Of a DNA stretch of 64,000 nucleotides, positions 28,301 to 36,480 are shown piece after piece. The notes beneath the pieces are model-generated. The model had not been told where the DNA came from. It ran no database searches and saw only the letters and a list, made by a program, of their open reading frames with translations. This DNA is from Aquibacillus rhizosphaerae (GTDB taxonomy: Bacteria > Bacillota > Bacilli > Bacillales > Amphibacillaceae): NCBI RefSeq assembly GCF_030282825.1, contig NZ_JASTZU010000001.1, positions 1-64,000 on the forward strand, in the 5' to 3' direction. Position 1 is the first letter of the stretch; every line of letters begins with the position of its first letter. A program made the position numbers and the translations under genes.

Positions 28301-28477
28301 TGGGGTGAAGGTGCCGAAACACAACAACCATTAGCAATCACAGTTATCTTTGGTTTAACTGTATCGAGTATTTTCACATTACTTCTAATTCCAGTTGTCT
28401 ATACGTACTTTGATGATCTATCAGAGAAAGTCAAAGGCTTGGCTACTCGGAAGAAGGATAAGAGGAAAGAAGCTTAA
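25385..28477 (+). CDS. swrC: RND-family efflux pump, SwrC/YerP-like
   Basis: Proton-driven multidrug/lipopeptide exporter of 1030 residues. Two repeats of one plus five membrane segments with large extracytoplasmic loops. Landmarks: N-terminal KRPVGVIMVVLAIIALGV, the TM4 motif GLALGLGMMVDSSIVILENI with charged residues for proton relay, and its repeat GVIMLAGIVVNNAIVLVDYI. The closest known relative by size and context (TetR gene upstream) is YerP/SwrC, which gives surfactin self-resistance in B. subtilis. The substrate here is unknown. Start GTG 25385 follows AAGGAGGAAAA. Confidence 0.9.
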   Translation: MKLVDISVKRPVGVIMVVLAIIALGVISVRSLAIDLFPEIDLPIAVVATNYQDAAPQEVEKQVSQPVESALSSIEGVNTIQSQSQSGASLVIVMFENGTNLDNALLEVRESIDQVKAMLPEGAGDPSVLRFNPNQLPIMWVGLTGDDTVKLQEIAEEQVVPYFERQGGVASVTVEGGEERVIQLELDRSKLSQYGLNANVVMQALGGANQSGSAGVVSKGDKDLQIRINGDYESVDDIRETIIQTSQGATVHVEDIATVNDTFAESGTSLVNNKPSVVLSVMKQSDGNTVAVSDNIIAATEEINKDLPEGVELDLVVDTSTFIKESISSVIQNMVLGGVFAILILLLFLKSIRATIVVGLSIPIAIVATFTLMYFTGETVNVLTMGGLALGLGMMVDSSIVILENIVSYRQRGYGMKEAAIKGASELAPAVIASTTTTLVVFLPIVFVGGIASELFTPLALTVSFALIASLLASITLIPMLSSKLLTKALEDHGRRYWFDRALNKFNNGYEKVLRRVLKFRKTTILVTTLTIVGSLALIPLIGTEFIPEGDQGQLSVTVETPTGTTKEVTEEVAAQVSERLEAFQDVIEVNYMTISGGDAAAGLMGGGSSNTASYTLQLVPPGERDQTTDQVMQEVNAELEDIVGADITVSAMGGGGLSTGDPISIQISGPEHDVLRELADQVIYTISDVEGVYNPTTSISDTTPQLSVDVDREVAAQYGLTYQDVMSQIQMNFTGQTVMQYREDGDEMNVNLMYPEEERSTISDLENMVIQTQAGTMIPLATIADFEQIQSPASLSRQNQQRQVNVSSGIVDRDLGSVSADIEAALDNMSLPEGYTTSVGGEAEDMVEAFSDLGLALVLSIFLVYVVMAIQFENFLFPLVIMFSMPATAVGVFGGLFVTGTPLSITAFIGVIMLAGIVVNNAIVLVDYINIVRRRGVDRYEAILEAGVSRMRPILMTTLTTILAMVPLALGWGEGAETQQPLAITVIFGLTVSSIFTLLLIPVVYTYFDDLSEKVKGLATRKKDKRKEA

Positions 28478-28490
28478 AACGTTTAAGAGG

Positions 28491-28529
28491 AGCACTTCGC
28501 TTTGGGGCGAAGTGCTTTCTATGTTTTTT
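28491..28529 (+). terminator. Terminator of RND operon
   Basis: AGCACTTCGC pairs with GCGAAGTGCT, followed by TTTCTATGTTTTTT. Confidence 0.82.
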
Positions 28530-28696
28530 GTAAATAGGCTTACATTTTTGTGTGAAATAAATATGAAATTATTGTGACAAATGTTAGACTAATGAATAAT
28601 GGAAACTTTTACTGGAAACTTGGTATTTTTTTATCACATATATTAATACTTGAGTTAAATAATAAAATTAAACAACTAATAAAGCAGGGATAAAAT

Positions 28697-29785
28697 ATGT
28701 TTAGTATTACCGATTCAATCATTGCATTTTTGATTTCTCTTGTTACAACTTTAATTCTTGTTTATCCAATCAAGAAATTAGCAATTAAGATTGGTGCAAT
28801 GGACTTACCTAACTATCGCAAAATTCATATAGATCCAACACCACGTCTTGGCGGTCTAGCAATATTCTTAGGCGTAGCCATTAGTTTACTTTATCTGAGA
28901 CCTGAACATGATCAACTACTAGAAATTTGCATTGGTGCAGTTATTATTATTATTACAGGTGTATTGGATGATAAATATCAAATTAGACCAACAATAAAAC
29001 TTTCGGGGCAACTTTTAGCAGCTTTAGTTCTGGTTTCCGGAGGAGTTATTATTGAACGTATTACCTTACCATTCCTAGGGTTAGTGGAATTAAATAACTT
29101 TAGCATTATTATTACGATTCTTTGGATTGTAGGTATCTCAAATGCAATTAATTTGATTGATGGATTAGATGGATTAGCATCAGGGGTTTCTACGATTGCT
29201 TTAACAAGTATCTTGATTATGGCAATTACTGATCATCGGACCATAGTTATATACTTCTGCATTATATTAATAGGAAGTAACTTGGGTTTTCTATTTCATA
29301 ATTTTCATCCAGCTAAGATTTACATGGGTGACACAGGCTCTATGTTTCTTGGTTATTCTATAGCTGTAATATCAATTTTAGGGTTATTCAAAAATGTCAC
29401 TTTGTTTAGCTTTGTAATTCCAATTATTGTGTTGGCCGTACCAATTTTTGATACATTATTCTCCATGTTAAGAAGGTTTATTAACAAGGAAGGTATAATG
29501 ATGCCAGATAAGAAACATATTCATTATCAATTATTAGCAGCTGGGTTTAGTCATAGGAATACAGTATTGTTGTTATATGGATTAAGCGGAATCTTCGGAC
29601 TATTGGCGATTTTATTTTCGAATGCATCTATTGGCTTTTCCTTAATTATAACATTTGTATTTTTAGTCTTACTGCACATCTTTGCAGAAATTGTGGGCGT
29701 AGTAAGTAAAGGAAGACGTCCATTACTAAGATTGAGTAAGACGGTTTATAAAAAGGTAAAAGAGTCATCGAGAAGTTACAAATAA
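28697..29785 (+). CDS. Polyprenyl-phosphate sugar-1-phosphate transferase (WecA/TagO-like), copy 1
   Basis: Multi-span enzyme of 362 residues that moves a HexNAc-1-phosphate (usually GlcNAc) from UDP to undecaprenyl phosphate, starting a wall polymer. Family motifs: PRLGGLAIFLG, GVLDDKYQIRP (Asp pair), NAINLIDGLDGLASG, IYMGDTGSMFLGY and the HIHY motif in DKKHIHYQLL followed by GFSHR. The RBS AGGGA is weak. It has its own terminator. The next gene is a close paralogue, so it is uncertain which one serves teichoic acid and which the polysaccharide cluster. Confidence 0.92.
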   Translation: MFSITDSIIAFLISLVTTLILVYPIKKLAIKIGAMDLPNYRKIHIDPTPRLGGLAIFLGVAISLLYLRPEHDQLLEICIGAVIIIITGVLDDKYQIRPTIKLSGQLLAALVLVSGGVIIERITLPFLGLVELNNFSIIITILWIVGISNAINLIDGLDGLASGVSTIALTSILIMAITDHRTIVIYFCIILIGSNLGFLFHNFHPAKIYMGDTGSMFLGYSIAVISILGLFKNVTLFSFVIPIIVLAVPIFDTLFSMLRRFINKEGIMMPDKKHIHYQLLAAGFSHRNTVLLLYGLSGIFGLLAILFSNASIGFSLIITFVFLVLLHIFAEIVGVVSKGRRPLLRLSKTVYKKVKESSRSYK

Positions 29786-29787
29786 TT

Positions 29788-29831
29788 GCACTTAATACCG
29801 CTTTAAATAATTGGGTATTGAGTGCTTTTTA
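29788..29831 (+). terminator. Terminator after first WecA-like gene
   Basis: GCACTTAATACC pairs with GGGTATTGAGTGC, followed by TTTTTA. Confidence 0.85.
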
Positions 29832-30264
29832 TGTAAGTAGGCAATGAAAAATTTATTATAAATTATTTAAATAAATATACTGATACATATTACGTTTTAA
29901 AACTGAATCTTAAAAAAGTGGAAATAGACGAGATTATAGTTTAGTAAAAATTGATTAGATAACTTAATATGAAAAATTTAAGGGTAATTTAAAATAGTGA
30001 TTCATAAAGTTAAGACTTGGTCACGCTTACATTGTTTATATGATAGTTTCTAAACAAAAAATAAGCGTATAACTGCCGTATATAAAACTGTATTGATATG
30101 TAAAAGGGATTGCATTTTTTGCATAGATTAATTATAATAAGGCAGGATTAATTAAAAATAGATAAGCTCTTTCTTATAAAAACTATGAATAAATGAAACT
30201 TTTAATTTATAATTTACGTCTTATAAAGGATTCATGCTCATTTTTGGGATATTGGAGGAAAAAC
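29832..30264. other. AT-rich gap between the two WecA-like genes
   Basis: About 430 bp, very AT-rich, no supported ORF. It presumably carries the promoter of the second copy. I see no conserved structure in it. Confidence 0.4.
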
Positions 30265-31308
30265 ATGTTATTACTGGCATTAGGAATTTGTATTATTGTT
30301 TCAGGATTAATGACACCATTAGTTAAAAAATTAGCAATAAAAATTGGAGCGGTAGATAGTCCAGATGATAGAAAAGTGCATACGAAATTAATGCCGAGAT
30401 TAGGCGGTTTAGCTATTTTTCTAAGTTTTCTAATTGGCATCCTGATTTTCCTTCCACAAACTATTGGAGCGTATCCTATATTTATAGGTGCGATAATTAT
30501 AGTAACGATTGGAATTCTTGACGATCTTTTTGCACTATCTGCAAAAGTTAAGTTCTCAGGACAATTGCTAGCTGCAGTTGTAACGGTTATTGGTGGAGTT
30601 CGAATTGATTTTATTACCCTACCATTTACAGACAGGATTGAACTTGGATACCTAGCGATTCCATTAACAATTCTATGGATTGTTGGAATTACTAATGCAA
30701 TTAATTTAATTGATGGTCTAGATGGTTTGGCTGCAGGTGTTGCTTCCATTGCATTATTAACGATCTCAGGAATTGCAATTTCAATGGGAAATCCTCTGAT
30801 TGCACTACTAGGCATAATTATGCTAGGAAGTACTCTTGGATTTCTTATATATAATTTTTATCCTGCAAAGCTTTTTATGGGTGACACAGGTTCTTTATTT
30901 TTAGGTTACATGATCAGTGTATTAGCTGTTATGGGATTAAGTAAGAATGCAACGATTTTTTCATTAATTGTTCCTATTATCATTCTAGGAGTACCTATAT
31001 TAGATACAGTGTTTGCCATTGTACGTCGTATTATTAATAAGAAACCATTATCTTCACCAGATAAATTGCATTTACATCATTGTCTAATAAGATTAGGGTT
31101 CTCGCATCGACAAACAGTAATGATGATTTATTTGATTAGTGGATTGTTTAGTGCTGCAGCCATTATCTTTACAAGAGCAACTATGTGGGGTTCAACGTTA
31201 ATCATCATTACCTTATTGGTGATTGTAGAACTTATCGTAGAAGTAACAGGTTTAATCAATGAAAACTATAGACCTATTTTAAGACTTATGGACGGTAGAA
31301 AAAAATAG
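30265..31308 (+). CDS. Polyprenyl-phosphate sugar-1-phosphate transferase (WecA/TagO-like), copy 2
   Basis: Paralogue of the preceding enzyme, 347 residues with the start at ATG 30265 (TTGGAGGAAAAAC upstream); the in-frame ATG at 30193 would add 24 residues and lacks an RBS. Motifs: PRLGGLAIFLS, GILDDLFALSAKVKFSGQ, NAINLIDGLDGLAAG, LFMGDTGSLFLGY and DKLHLHHCLIRLGFSHRQ. The HLHH motif is more canonical than HIHY of copy 1. Located 180 bp before galU and near the glycosyltransferases, it may start the lipid-linked repeat unit of the cluster. Confidence 0.92.
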   Translation: MLLLALGICIIVSGLMTPLVKKLAIKIGAVDSPDDRKVHTKLMPRLGGLAIFLSFLIGILIFLPQTIGAYPIFIGAIIIVTIGILDDLFALSAKVKFSGQLLAAVVTVIGGVRIDFITLPFTDRIELGYLAIPLTILWIVGITNAINLIDGLDGLAAGVASIALLTISGIAISMGNPLIALLGIIMLGSTLGFLIYNFYPAKLFMGDTGSLFLGYMISVLAVMGLSKNATIFSLIVPIIILGVPILDTVFAIVRRIINKKPLSSPDKLHLHHCLIRLGFSHRQTVMMIYLISGLFSAAAIIFTRATMWGSTLIIITLLVIVELIVEVTGLINENYRPILRLMDGRKK

Positions 31309-31488
31309 TCACAATAATCCCTCGTCAAATAATATTCTATGACGGGGGATATTTTATTTTAAAAAATAGAGGTTAGAACCGAAATTTTTAGTTATTTATC
31401 TATTATGATAGAATTATGTTGTCAATTATAGAATGCAACAATTAATCGTTTCAGCTACCATATTTGTTTCAATGAAGGAGAGAATGTA

Positions 31489-32376
31489 ATGAACATTAAG
31501 AAAGCAATAATACCAGCTGCTGGTCTTGGTACTAGGTTTCTACCAGCTACAAAAGCTCAACCTAAAGAAATGTTGCCTATTGTTGATAAACCAACAATTC
31601 AATATATTGTTGAAGAAGCTGTTGCTTCAGGAATAGAAGATATTATTATTGTATCCGGTCGTGGTAAAAGAGCTATAGAAGATCATTTTGATATATCCTA
31701 TGAATTAGAAGAAACACTAGCTAAGAAAGAGAAGTTTGAAATTTTAAAAGAGATAAGAGCAATTTCAGGATTAGCAAATATTCATTATATAAGACAAAAA
31801 GAACCTAAGGGTTTAGGGCACGCAATTGGTGTTGCAAGTAGATTTATTGGTAATGAACCTTTTGCAGTACTGTTAGGTGATGACATTGTTCAGTCAGAAG
31901 AGCCGTGTTTACAACAGTTGATTAATGTATTTAATAAACATCAATCCTCTGTTATTGGTGTTCAAGAGGTCCCTGTTGATTTAGTTGCTAATTATGGTAT
32001 TGTGGACCCTCTTTTAGGAGGAGGGTTTGAAAATGGGACCACTAAGGTACGATCACTAGTTGAGAAACCTCCAGTGGATCAAGCTCCATCTAATTTAGCG
32101 ATTATGGGGCGTTATATACTAACACCTGAAATCTTTAATATTTTAGAAACACTACCGCCGGGAAAAGGTGGTGAAATTCAATTGACAGATGCTATAGAAA
32201 AGTTAAATGAAACACAACAGGTTCTTTGCTATTCTTTTAAAGGTAAGAGGTTTGATATCGGAAATAAATTAGGTTTTATTAAGGCTACGATTGAATTTGG
32301 ACTGGATAGAAACGATTTAAAAGATGAATTAATGAGATATATGGAAGATATCGTGAAAGATAGATTAACTGAATAG
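31489..32376 (+). CDS. galU: UTP-glucose-1-phosphate uridylyltransferase
   Basis: Makes UDP-glucose from UTP and glucose-1-phosphate. Length is 295 residues. The nucleotide-binding start [17 protein letters not shown] and [24 protein letters not shown] and [13 protein letters not shown] are all conserved (GalU/GtaB family). ATG 31489 follows AAGGAGAG. UDP-glucose feeds the UDP-glucose 6-dehydrogenase at 56.4 kb and the glycosyltransferases. The gene ends in a bidirectional terminator shared with the convergent flippase gene. Confidence 0.95.
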   Translation: MNIKKAIIPAAGLGTRFLPATKAQPKEMLPIVDKPTIQYIVEEAVASGIEDIIIVSGRGKRAIEDHFDISYELEETLAKKEKFEILKEIRAISGLANIHYIRQKEPKGLGHAIGVASRFIGNEPFAVLLGDDIVQSEEPCLQQLINVFNKHQSSVIGVQEVPVDLVANYGIVDPLLGGGFENGTTKVRSLVEKPPVDQAPSNLAIMGRYILTPEIFNILETLPPGKGGEIQLTDAIEKLNETQQVLCYSFKGKRFDIGNKLGFIKATIEFGLDRNDLKDELMRYMEDIVKDRLTE

Positions 32377-32412
32377 ATATGCTTTTTTTAAATTTCGATT
32401 ATTATAAAAACT

Positions 32413-32466
32413 AAAAAAGATATAGCCCATCTCATGAATCGGTATGAAGGGCTATATCTTTTTTTA
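32413..32466. terminator. Bidirectional terminator between galU and flippase gene
   Basis: AAAAAAGATATAGCCC pairs perfectly with GGGCTATATCTTTTTTT between convergent genes; it has T runs on both strands. Confidence 0.93.
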
Positions 32467-32477
32467 CAATTAACCTT

Positions 32478-33986
32478 CTATTTTCTTACTAATTTGGTTA
32501 TATTAGTGAAGCTAGATCGATTTAAGAAATAAGTCGCTACAACATAAAAAACAACACCAAGTGGTACAATAATTAATAATTGTATTACTGGGGAATAAAC
32601 ATCAATTTTAGTTATAGAATTCAACATAAATAGTGGAATCAACATAACTAAGGCAGCTACAAAAACCCTGATTATTAGGTAAAAAACCTTCTTGAATTCA
32701 CCTTTCTCAAAATTTCGATATAAAGAGAATGTACACATCGAGAAATAGTATAATGAAACCAATGAACTCGACAATGCTAAACCAGGGTAGCCGAAAGGTT
32801 TTACTAATACTGCATTTAAGATTATATTAAGTACAATAGTAGTAGCACTTATTTTGAAAATAGTGGCTGTTTTCCCAAGAGAATACATTGCTTTGGCGAC
32901 AATAAATTGCATACCTTGTGTAATGATTAAGGGTAAATACAATAACATGGCTATGAAGGTATTGTGAGTATCTTCTGAAGTGAATGCCCCACCTTCATAA
33001 ATAAGAGAAATCAATGGTTCTCCAGCAACAATTAAGCCAAAGGAAATAGGAACTAAAAGAATCAAACTTAATTCTAAGCCACTGTAAACAGTCCTTTTAA
33101 ACTTATCTAAGTTGTTGGTTTGTTCGGATAGTAAAGTAAAAATAATAACTGCTAATGTAGTAGCAAATATCTGACCAGGGATATTAATAATTAACGAGGA
33201 ACTATTTAAATATGTTACAGCTCCTTCAGTAGTTCCAGATGCGAAAATTTTATTTACAAATAGATTAACTTGCCCAACTATTGAATTTAGCAATGCTGGA
33301 AATAATAGAGCAAGGAATTCCTTTCGGTAAAGGGTCTCTATTTTCAATGATGGGCTCCACTTAAAATCACTTCTCCAAAGTACAATACCCTGGAGTAGCA
33401 TCCCTAGGATGGTCCCCACTACAAAACCATAAGCTAAGCTAAGAATTCCTAATTTTTCTGCAAAAAACAAGGCGAAAACTGCACTAGTTAATGTTTGGGA
33501 TAAACGAGAAATGTTAGGTGGAACAAATATCCGTTTCGCCTGTAAGAAGGACTCAAACATACCATTTAATGCAACTGCGCTTAAGAACAACGCAAAGACA
33601 CGAGTGGACTGGATGGCCACTGCAGCTGTATCAGCATCAGTAGCACTAAAAATAAACGTGACAATTGAAGGTGCAAATACAAAACAAAGAATCGAAAAAA
33701 ACAAGAATGCTAGGAATAGCCAGTTGATAACACTACTTGCATTCCGATCTGATGCACCACCTTTTTTGCTATCCTTAATATAAAGTGGTAAGAAGGCATT
33801 GTTAAACCCATTAGTTATCATCGCGATGACTAGAGTAACAAAAGTAAAGGATAACAAATAGCCATCTGTCTCTGCAGTTGCTCCAAATTGTCTAGTCATA
33901 ATACTTTCTCGCAAGAATCCTGATAGTTTAGCAGCTATTGAAAGTATTGTAATAATAAGTGCTGTTCCAACTAACTTTCTAGACAT
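32478..33986 (-). CDS. MurJ/Wzx-like lipid-linked oligosaccharide flippase
   Basis: Polytopic membrane protein of about 502 residues with about 14 hydrophobic segments. The start MSRKLVGTALIITILSIAAK with SGFLRESIMTRQFG and ETDGYLLSF matches the MviN/MurJ branch of the MOP superfamily. In this cluster it probably flips the lipid-linked polysaccharide unit, since the house-keeping MurJ normally lies elsewhere. ATG at 33986 overlaps the end of the upstream glycosyltransferase by 8 nt. In-frame Met codons at 34004 and 34022 would add 6 or 12 residues; none has a strong RBS, so translational coupling is likely. Confidence 0.82.
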   Translation of the reverse strand: MSRKLVGTALIITILSIAAKLSGFLRESIMTRQFGATAETDGYLLSFTFVTLVIAMITNGFNNAFLPLYIKDSKKGGASDRNASSVINWLFLAFLFFSILCFVFAPSIVTFIFSATDADTAAVAIQSTRVFALFLSAVALNGMFESFLQAKRIFVPPNISRLSQTLTSAVFALFFAEKLGILSLAYGFVVGTILGMLLQGIVLWRSDFKWSPSLKIETLYRKEFLALLFPALLNSIVGQVNLFVNKIFASGTTEGAVTYLNSSSLIINIPGQIFATTLAVIIFTLLSEQTNNLDKFKRTVYSGLELSLILLVPISFGLIVAGEPLISLIYEGGAFTSEDTHNTFIAMLLYLPLIITQGMQFIVAKAMYSLGKTATIFKISATTIVLNIILNAVLVKPFGYPGLALSSSLVSLYYFSMCTFSLYRNFEKGEFKKVFYLIIRVFVAALVMLIPLFMLNSITKIDVYSPVIQLLIIVPLGVVFYVVATYFLNRSSFTNITKLVRK

Positions 33987-35169
33987 TCTTTTGCGCTCGA
34001 TCATATAGGGATTTATATGCATTTAAAAAATGTTCTGCAGCAGCTATGTGTGAATGCTCCTCCTCAATCTTCTTTCTAGCATTTTTGGCCATGGATTCTC
34101 CATTATCGGGTTGTTGTAAAATCAGGGTAATGGACTGCGCTAATTCATTAGGATCTTCAGCATTAACTAATAGGCCATGTACATTATGGTCTATTAATTC
34201 TTTAAGACCACCAACTGCGCCAGCAATAATAGGTGTACCGGAGCCCATCGCTTCCAGTGCTGAAATAGATGTTGCTTCTTCTACCCCTTTTGAATGAATA
34301 CTAGGTACTAGGACAATATCGGATAATGAATAGTACTCTTTCATGGTGTGATGTGAAACAGAGCCTAATAATGTAATATTATGTTTAATGCCTAATTTAG
34401 ATGCTAAGCTTTCGATAGCACTGCGTTCTTCTCCTTCTCCAGCAAATAATAACTGAGTATCAGGGAATTGCTCTAATACTTTAGGTAAGGCTTTTACTGG
34501 TTGGATTACCCCATTTTTTCTAGTTAATCTCCTAGGAATAAACAATACTTTAGTTGATTCCGAAATATTGTATTTCTTTCTGTAATCGTTTTGTTTATCT
34601 TTATTCGGGGTAAAATCAGTAATGTTTATAAAGTTTTTAATGGAAATAGCTTCTACATTTGCTTTATCTTTTATATATTCGCGAATTCGTTGATCTACCG
34701 TTAATACCTGTCCAGCCCCTTGATATGCCTGTACTTCGACATCATGCATTTGTTTGGCTTGTGGGCTGTTTTCTGGCACTGATCCTTTACTAATCATTTC
34801 AAAAGCTGCATATCCATGGGTTGTCATCACAGTAGGAATGTTTGTCTGGATAGAAGCCAATGTTGCGAAGGCATCTTGAGAATTAATAATATCGACCTTA
34901 TTATTTTTTAAAAAGTTCTGAATAGTATTCAAAAGAAGTCTTTGTCTTGCTTTTTGGCTCCAAATAATACCAGACCCCTTCACAATACGGTTCATGAGAA
35001 AGCTAGGCCCTTTTACATAACCTAACTGAATCGTTTTGTTTACATCCGAAAAAGAGAGCACATCAACTTTGTGCCCTTGTTCCTCTAAGCCTTTTTTTAA
35101 TGTATCAACATGTGTTGATAAACCACCGGTATGTGGAAAATCAAAAATAGTAGTTAAGAGAATATTCAT
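33979..35169 (-). CDS. GT4-family glycosyltransferase
   Basis: Cytoplasmic GT-B fold enzyme of 396 residues. The N-terminal acceptor domain starts with FDFPHTGGLSTHVDTL, a typical loop of family GT4. The donor domain has FAGEGEE and the E-x7-E element with surrounding motif HSKGVEEATSISALEAMGSG, then PIIAGAVGG. Start ATG 35169 is preceded by GGAGGG. It lies in a csaB-GT4-flippase unit, so it probably adds a sugar of the pyruvylated wall polymer. Donor unknown. Confidence 0.88.
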   Translation of the reverse strand: MNILLTTIFDFPHTGGLSTHVDTLKKGLEEQGHKVDVLSFSDVNKTIQLGYVKGPSFLMNRIVKGSGIIWSQKARQRLLLNTIQNFLKNNKVDIINSQDAFATLASIQTNIPTVMTTHGYAAFEMISKGSVPENSPQAKQMHDVEVQAYQGAGQVLTVDQRIREYIKDKANVEAISIKNFINITDFTPNKDKQNDYRKKYNISESTKVLFIPRRLTRKNGVIQPVKALPKVLEQFPDTQLLFAGEGEERSAIESLASKLGIKHNITLLGSVSHHTMKEYYSLSDIVLVPSIHSKGVEEATSISALEAMGSGTPIIAGAVGGLKELIDHNVHGLLVNAEDPNELAQSITLILQQPDNGESMAKNARKKIEEEHSHIAAAEHFLNAYKSLYDRAQKNV

Positions 35170-35195
35170 CTAAAACCCTCCGCATTTATGTATCT

Positions 35196-36311
35196 TTAAT
35201 GAAAATTTTCTTTTAGTAGTTCAATATTTCGTAAGGCTTCTTTTCTAAGGGATTCAGCTGAAACTTTTAAGTTAGCTCTAGCTTCAGCCGTATTATTTAA
35301 TATTGAATGAGCATTTTCTGCTAATTGATTTGAGTCAATATCTTCTAATAGAAATGAATAATCCCATAGACCATTTCGTTTTAACAGACTCTCTACTTTA
35401 GGGTCATAACTAATTCCAATATGAGGGACATGGCAAATCGTAGCAAAAATTAATGCATGTAATCTCATTCCTATCAATAGTTTGGTTTCAGCAATAAAGT
35501 TAAGGTATTGATTTGGTGTGAATTCCCCATCTAAAATCGTACATTGTTTACCAAACTGCATACGGCGTATTACTTCTTTTGAAGCACGAATATCATGTAT
35601 TCCTTCCATTGGAACAAAAACTGGATAAACATCGTCACTTTTTATTAGTGAGTCTAAACTATCTGCAATTTTATCATAGTAGTCATCACTTCCAAACCAA
35701 GGTCTTACAGAAACAGCAACTAAAGAATCTTTATAATTTTTCCATTTTTCTGGTAAGCTTAAAAAACAACTGTTATCTGTTTTTCTTTTGAATGCAAATA
35801 CTATATCTGCTGTTACAATTGTCTCAGGTTTTGTTACTTTAAGCGATTGTAATAAATTTTTAGAATGGGAGTCACGAACAGTAATTAAATCGGCCATATT
35901 CGCAAACCTTCGCATTAACCACTTACCGTAATTTGTATTTACTGGGCCAATACCCTGTGAAAAAAACATAACCTTAGTTCTAGCTAGCTTAGCTAAAAAA
36001 ACAATTAGTAAATAATATGGAAGTGGTCCAAAAATTACTTTTGTCGGGTAAGTATCTTGAAGAAGCCCACCACCACCGCTTATTAATACATCAGCTTCAC
36101 GTAAAACTTGCCATTTTTCCCTATTTTCTCTTCTCCATGCTCTATAAACCGCTTTTACTTTATGGCGTTTAGAAGTTTCTTGGGGATTTAATGAAAGAAC
36201 AGTTATTTCTGGGGATTCCAAAGAATCATTTAAATTATCTATAATCGCTTCTAGTATGGCTTCGTCACCGGTGTTTCCAGCTCCATAGAAACCTGATAGT
36301 GCTATTTTCAA
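35196..36311 (-). CDS. csaB: Polysaccharide pyruvyl transferase CsaB
   Basis: Adds ketal-linked pyruvate to the secondary cell-wall polysaccharide, the modification that SLH domains recognise. About 371 residues. Motifs: N-terminal SGFYGAGNTGDEAILEAII, GGGGLLQD, QGIGPV, VRDSHS and near the C-terminus GMRLHALIFA. TTG 36311 is preferred because AGGTGA lies upstream at good spacing; GTG 36320 gives three more residues but overlaps that RBS. It is the first gene of a minus-strand unit with a clear promoter at 36373-36345. Six SLH-domain genes within 20 kb support the role. Confidence 0.92.
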   Translation of the reverse strand: MKIALSGFYGAGNTGDEAILEAIIDNLNDSLESPEITVLSLNPQETSKRHKVKAVYRAWRRENREKWQVLREADVLISGGGGLLQDTYPTKVIFGPLPYYLLIVFLAKLARTKVMFFSQGIGPVNTNYGKWLMRRFANMADLITVRDSHSKNLLQSLKVTKPETIVTADIVFAFKRKTDNSCFLSLPEKWKNYKDSLVAVSVRPWFGSDDYYDKIADSLDSLIKSDDVYPVFVPMEGIHDIRASKEVIRRMQFGKQCTILDGEFTPNQYLNFIAETKLLIGMRLHALIFATICHVPHIGISYDPKVESLLKRNGLWDYSFLLEDIDSNQLAENAHSILNNTAEARANLKVSAESLRKEALRNIELLKENFH

Positions 36312-36344
36312 TATTTTCACCTATTTTCTTTAAAAATCATTAAT

Positions 36345-36373
36345 ATTTTATCATCTTTACAATAGAAAGACAA
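36345..36373 (-). promoter_or_regulatory. Sigma-A promoter of csaB operon
   Basis: On the minus strand TTGTCT, a 17-nt spacer and TAAAAT. It lies about 30 nt before the csaB start and is divergent from the promoter at 36411. Confidence 0.75.
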
Positions 36374-36410
36374 TGTGTAGAAATCTGTGGTTGTCGACAC
36401 AAAACTAGAT

Positions 36411-36439
36411 TTGTCAGAATAAGCCCTCAATGCTATACT
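36411..36439 (+). promoter_or_regulatory. Sigma-A promoter of wzy-like operon
   Basis: TTGTCA, a 17-nt spacer and TATACT, about 40 nt before the ATG at 36481. Back to back with the csaB promoter, so one small region controls both halves of the cluster. Confidence 0.8.
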
Positions 36440-36480
36440 AATGAAGGCTATTTCGATAAATTTTTAAGGATGGTATAGAC

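Noticed and set aside
28395-28577. 60-codon ORF at the end of the RND pump gene
   Set aside because: It overlaps the pump gene in another frame and runs through the terminator.
30207-30815. 202-codon minus-strand ORF opposite the second WecA-like gene
   Set aside because: Antisense shadow of a conserved gene; no RBS and Pro/Ile-rich translation.
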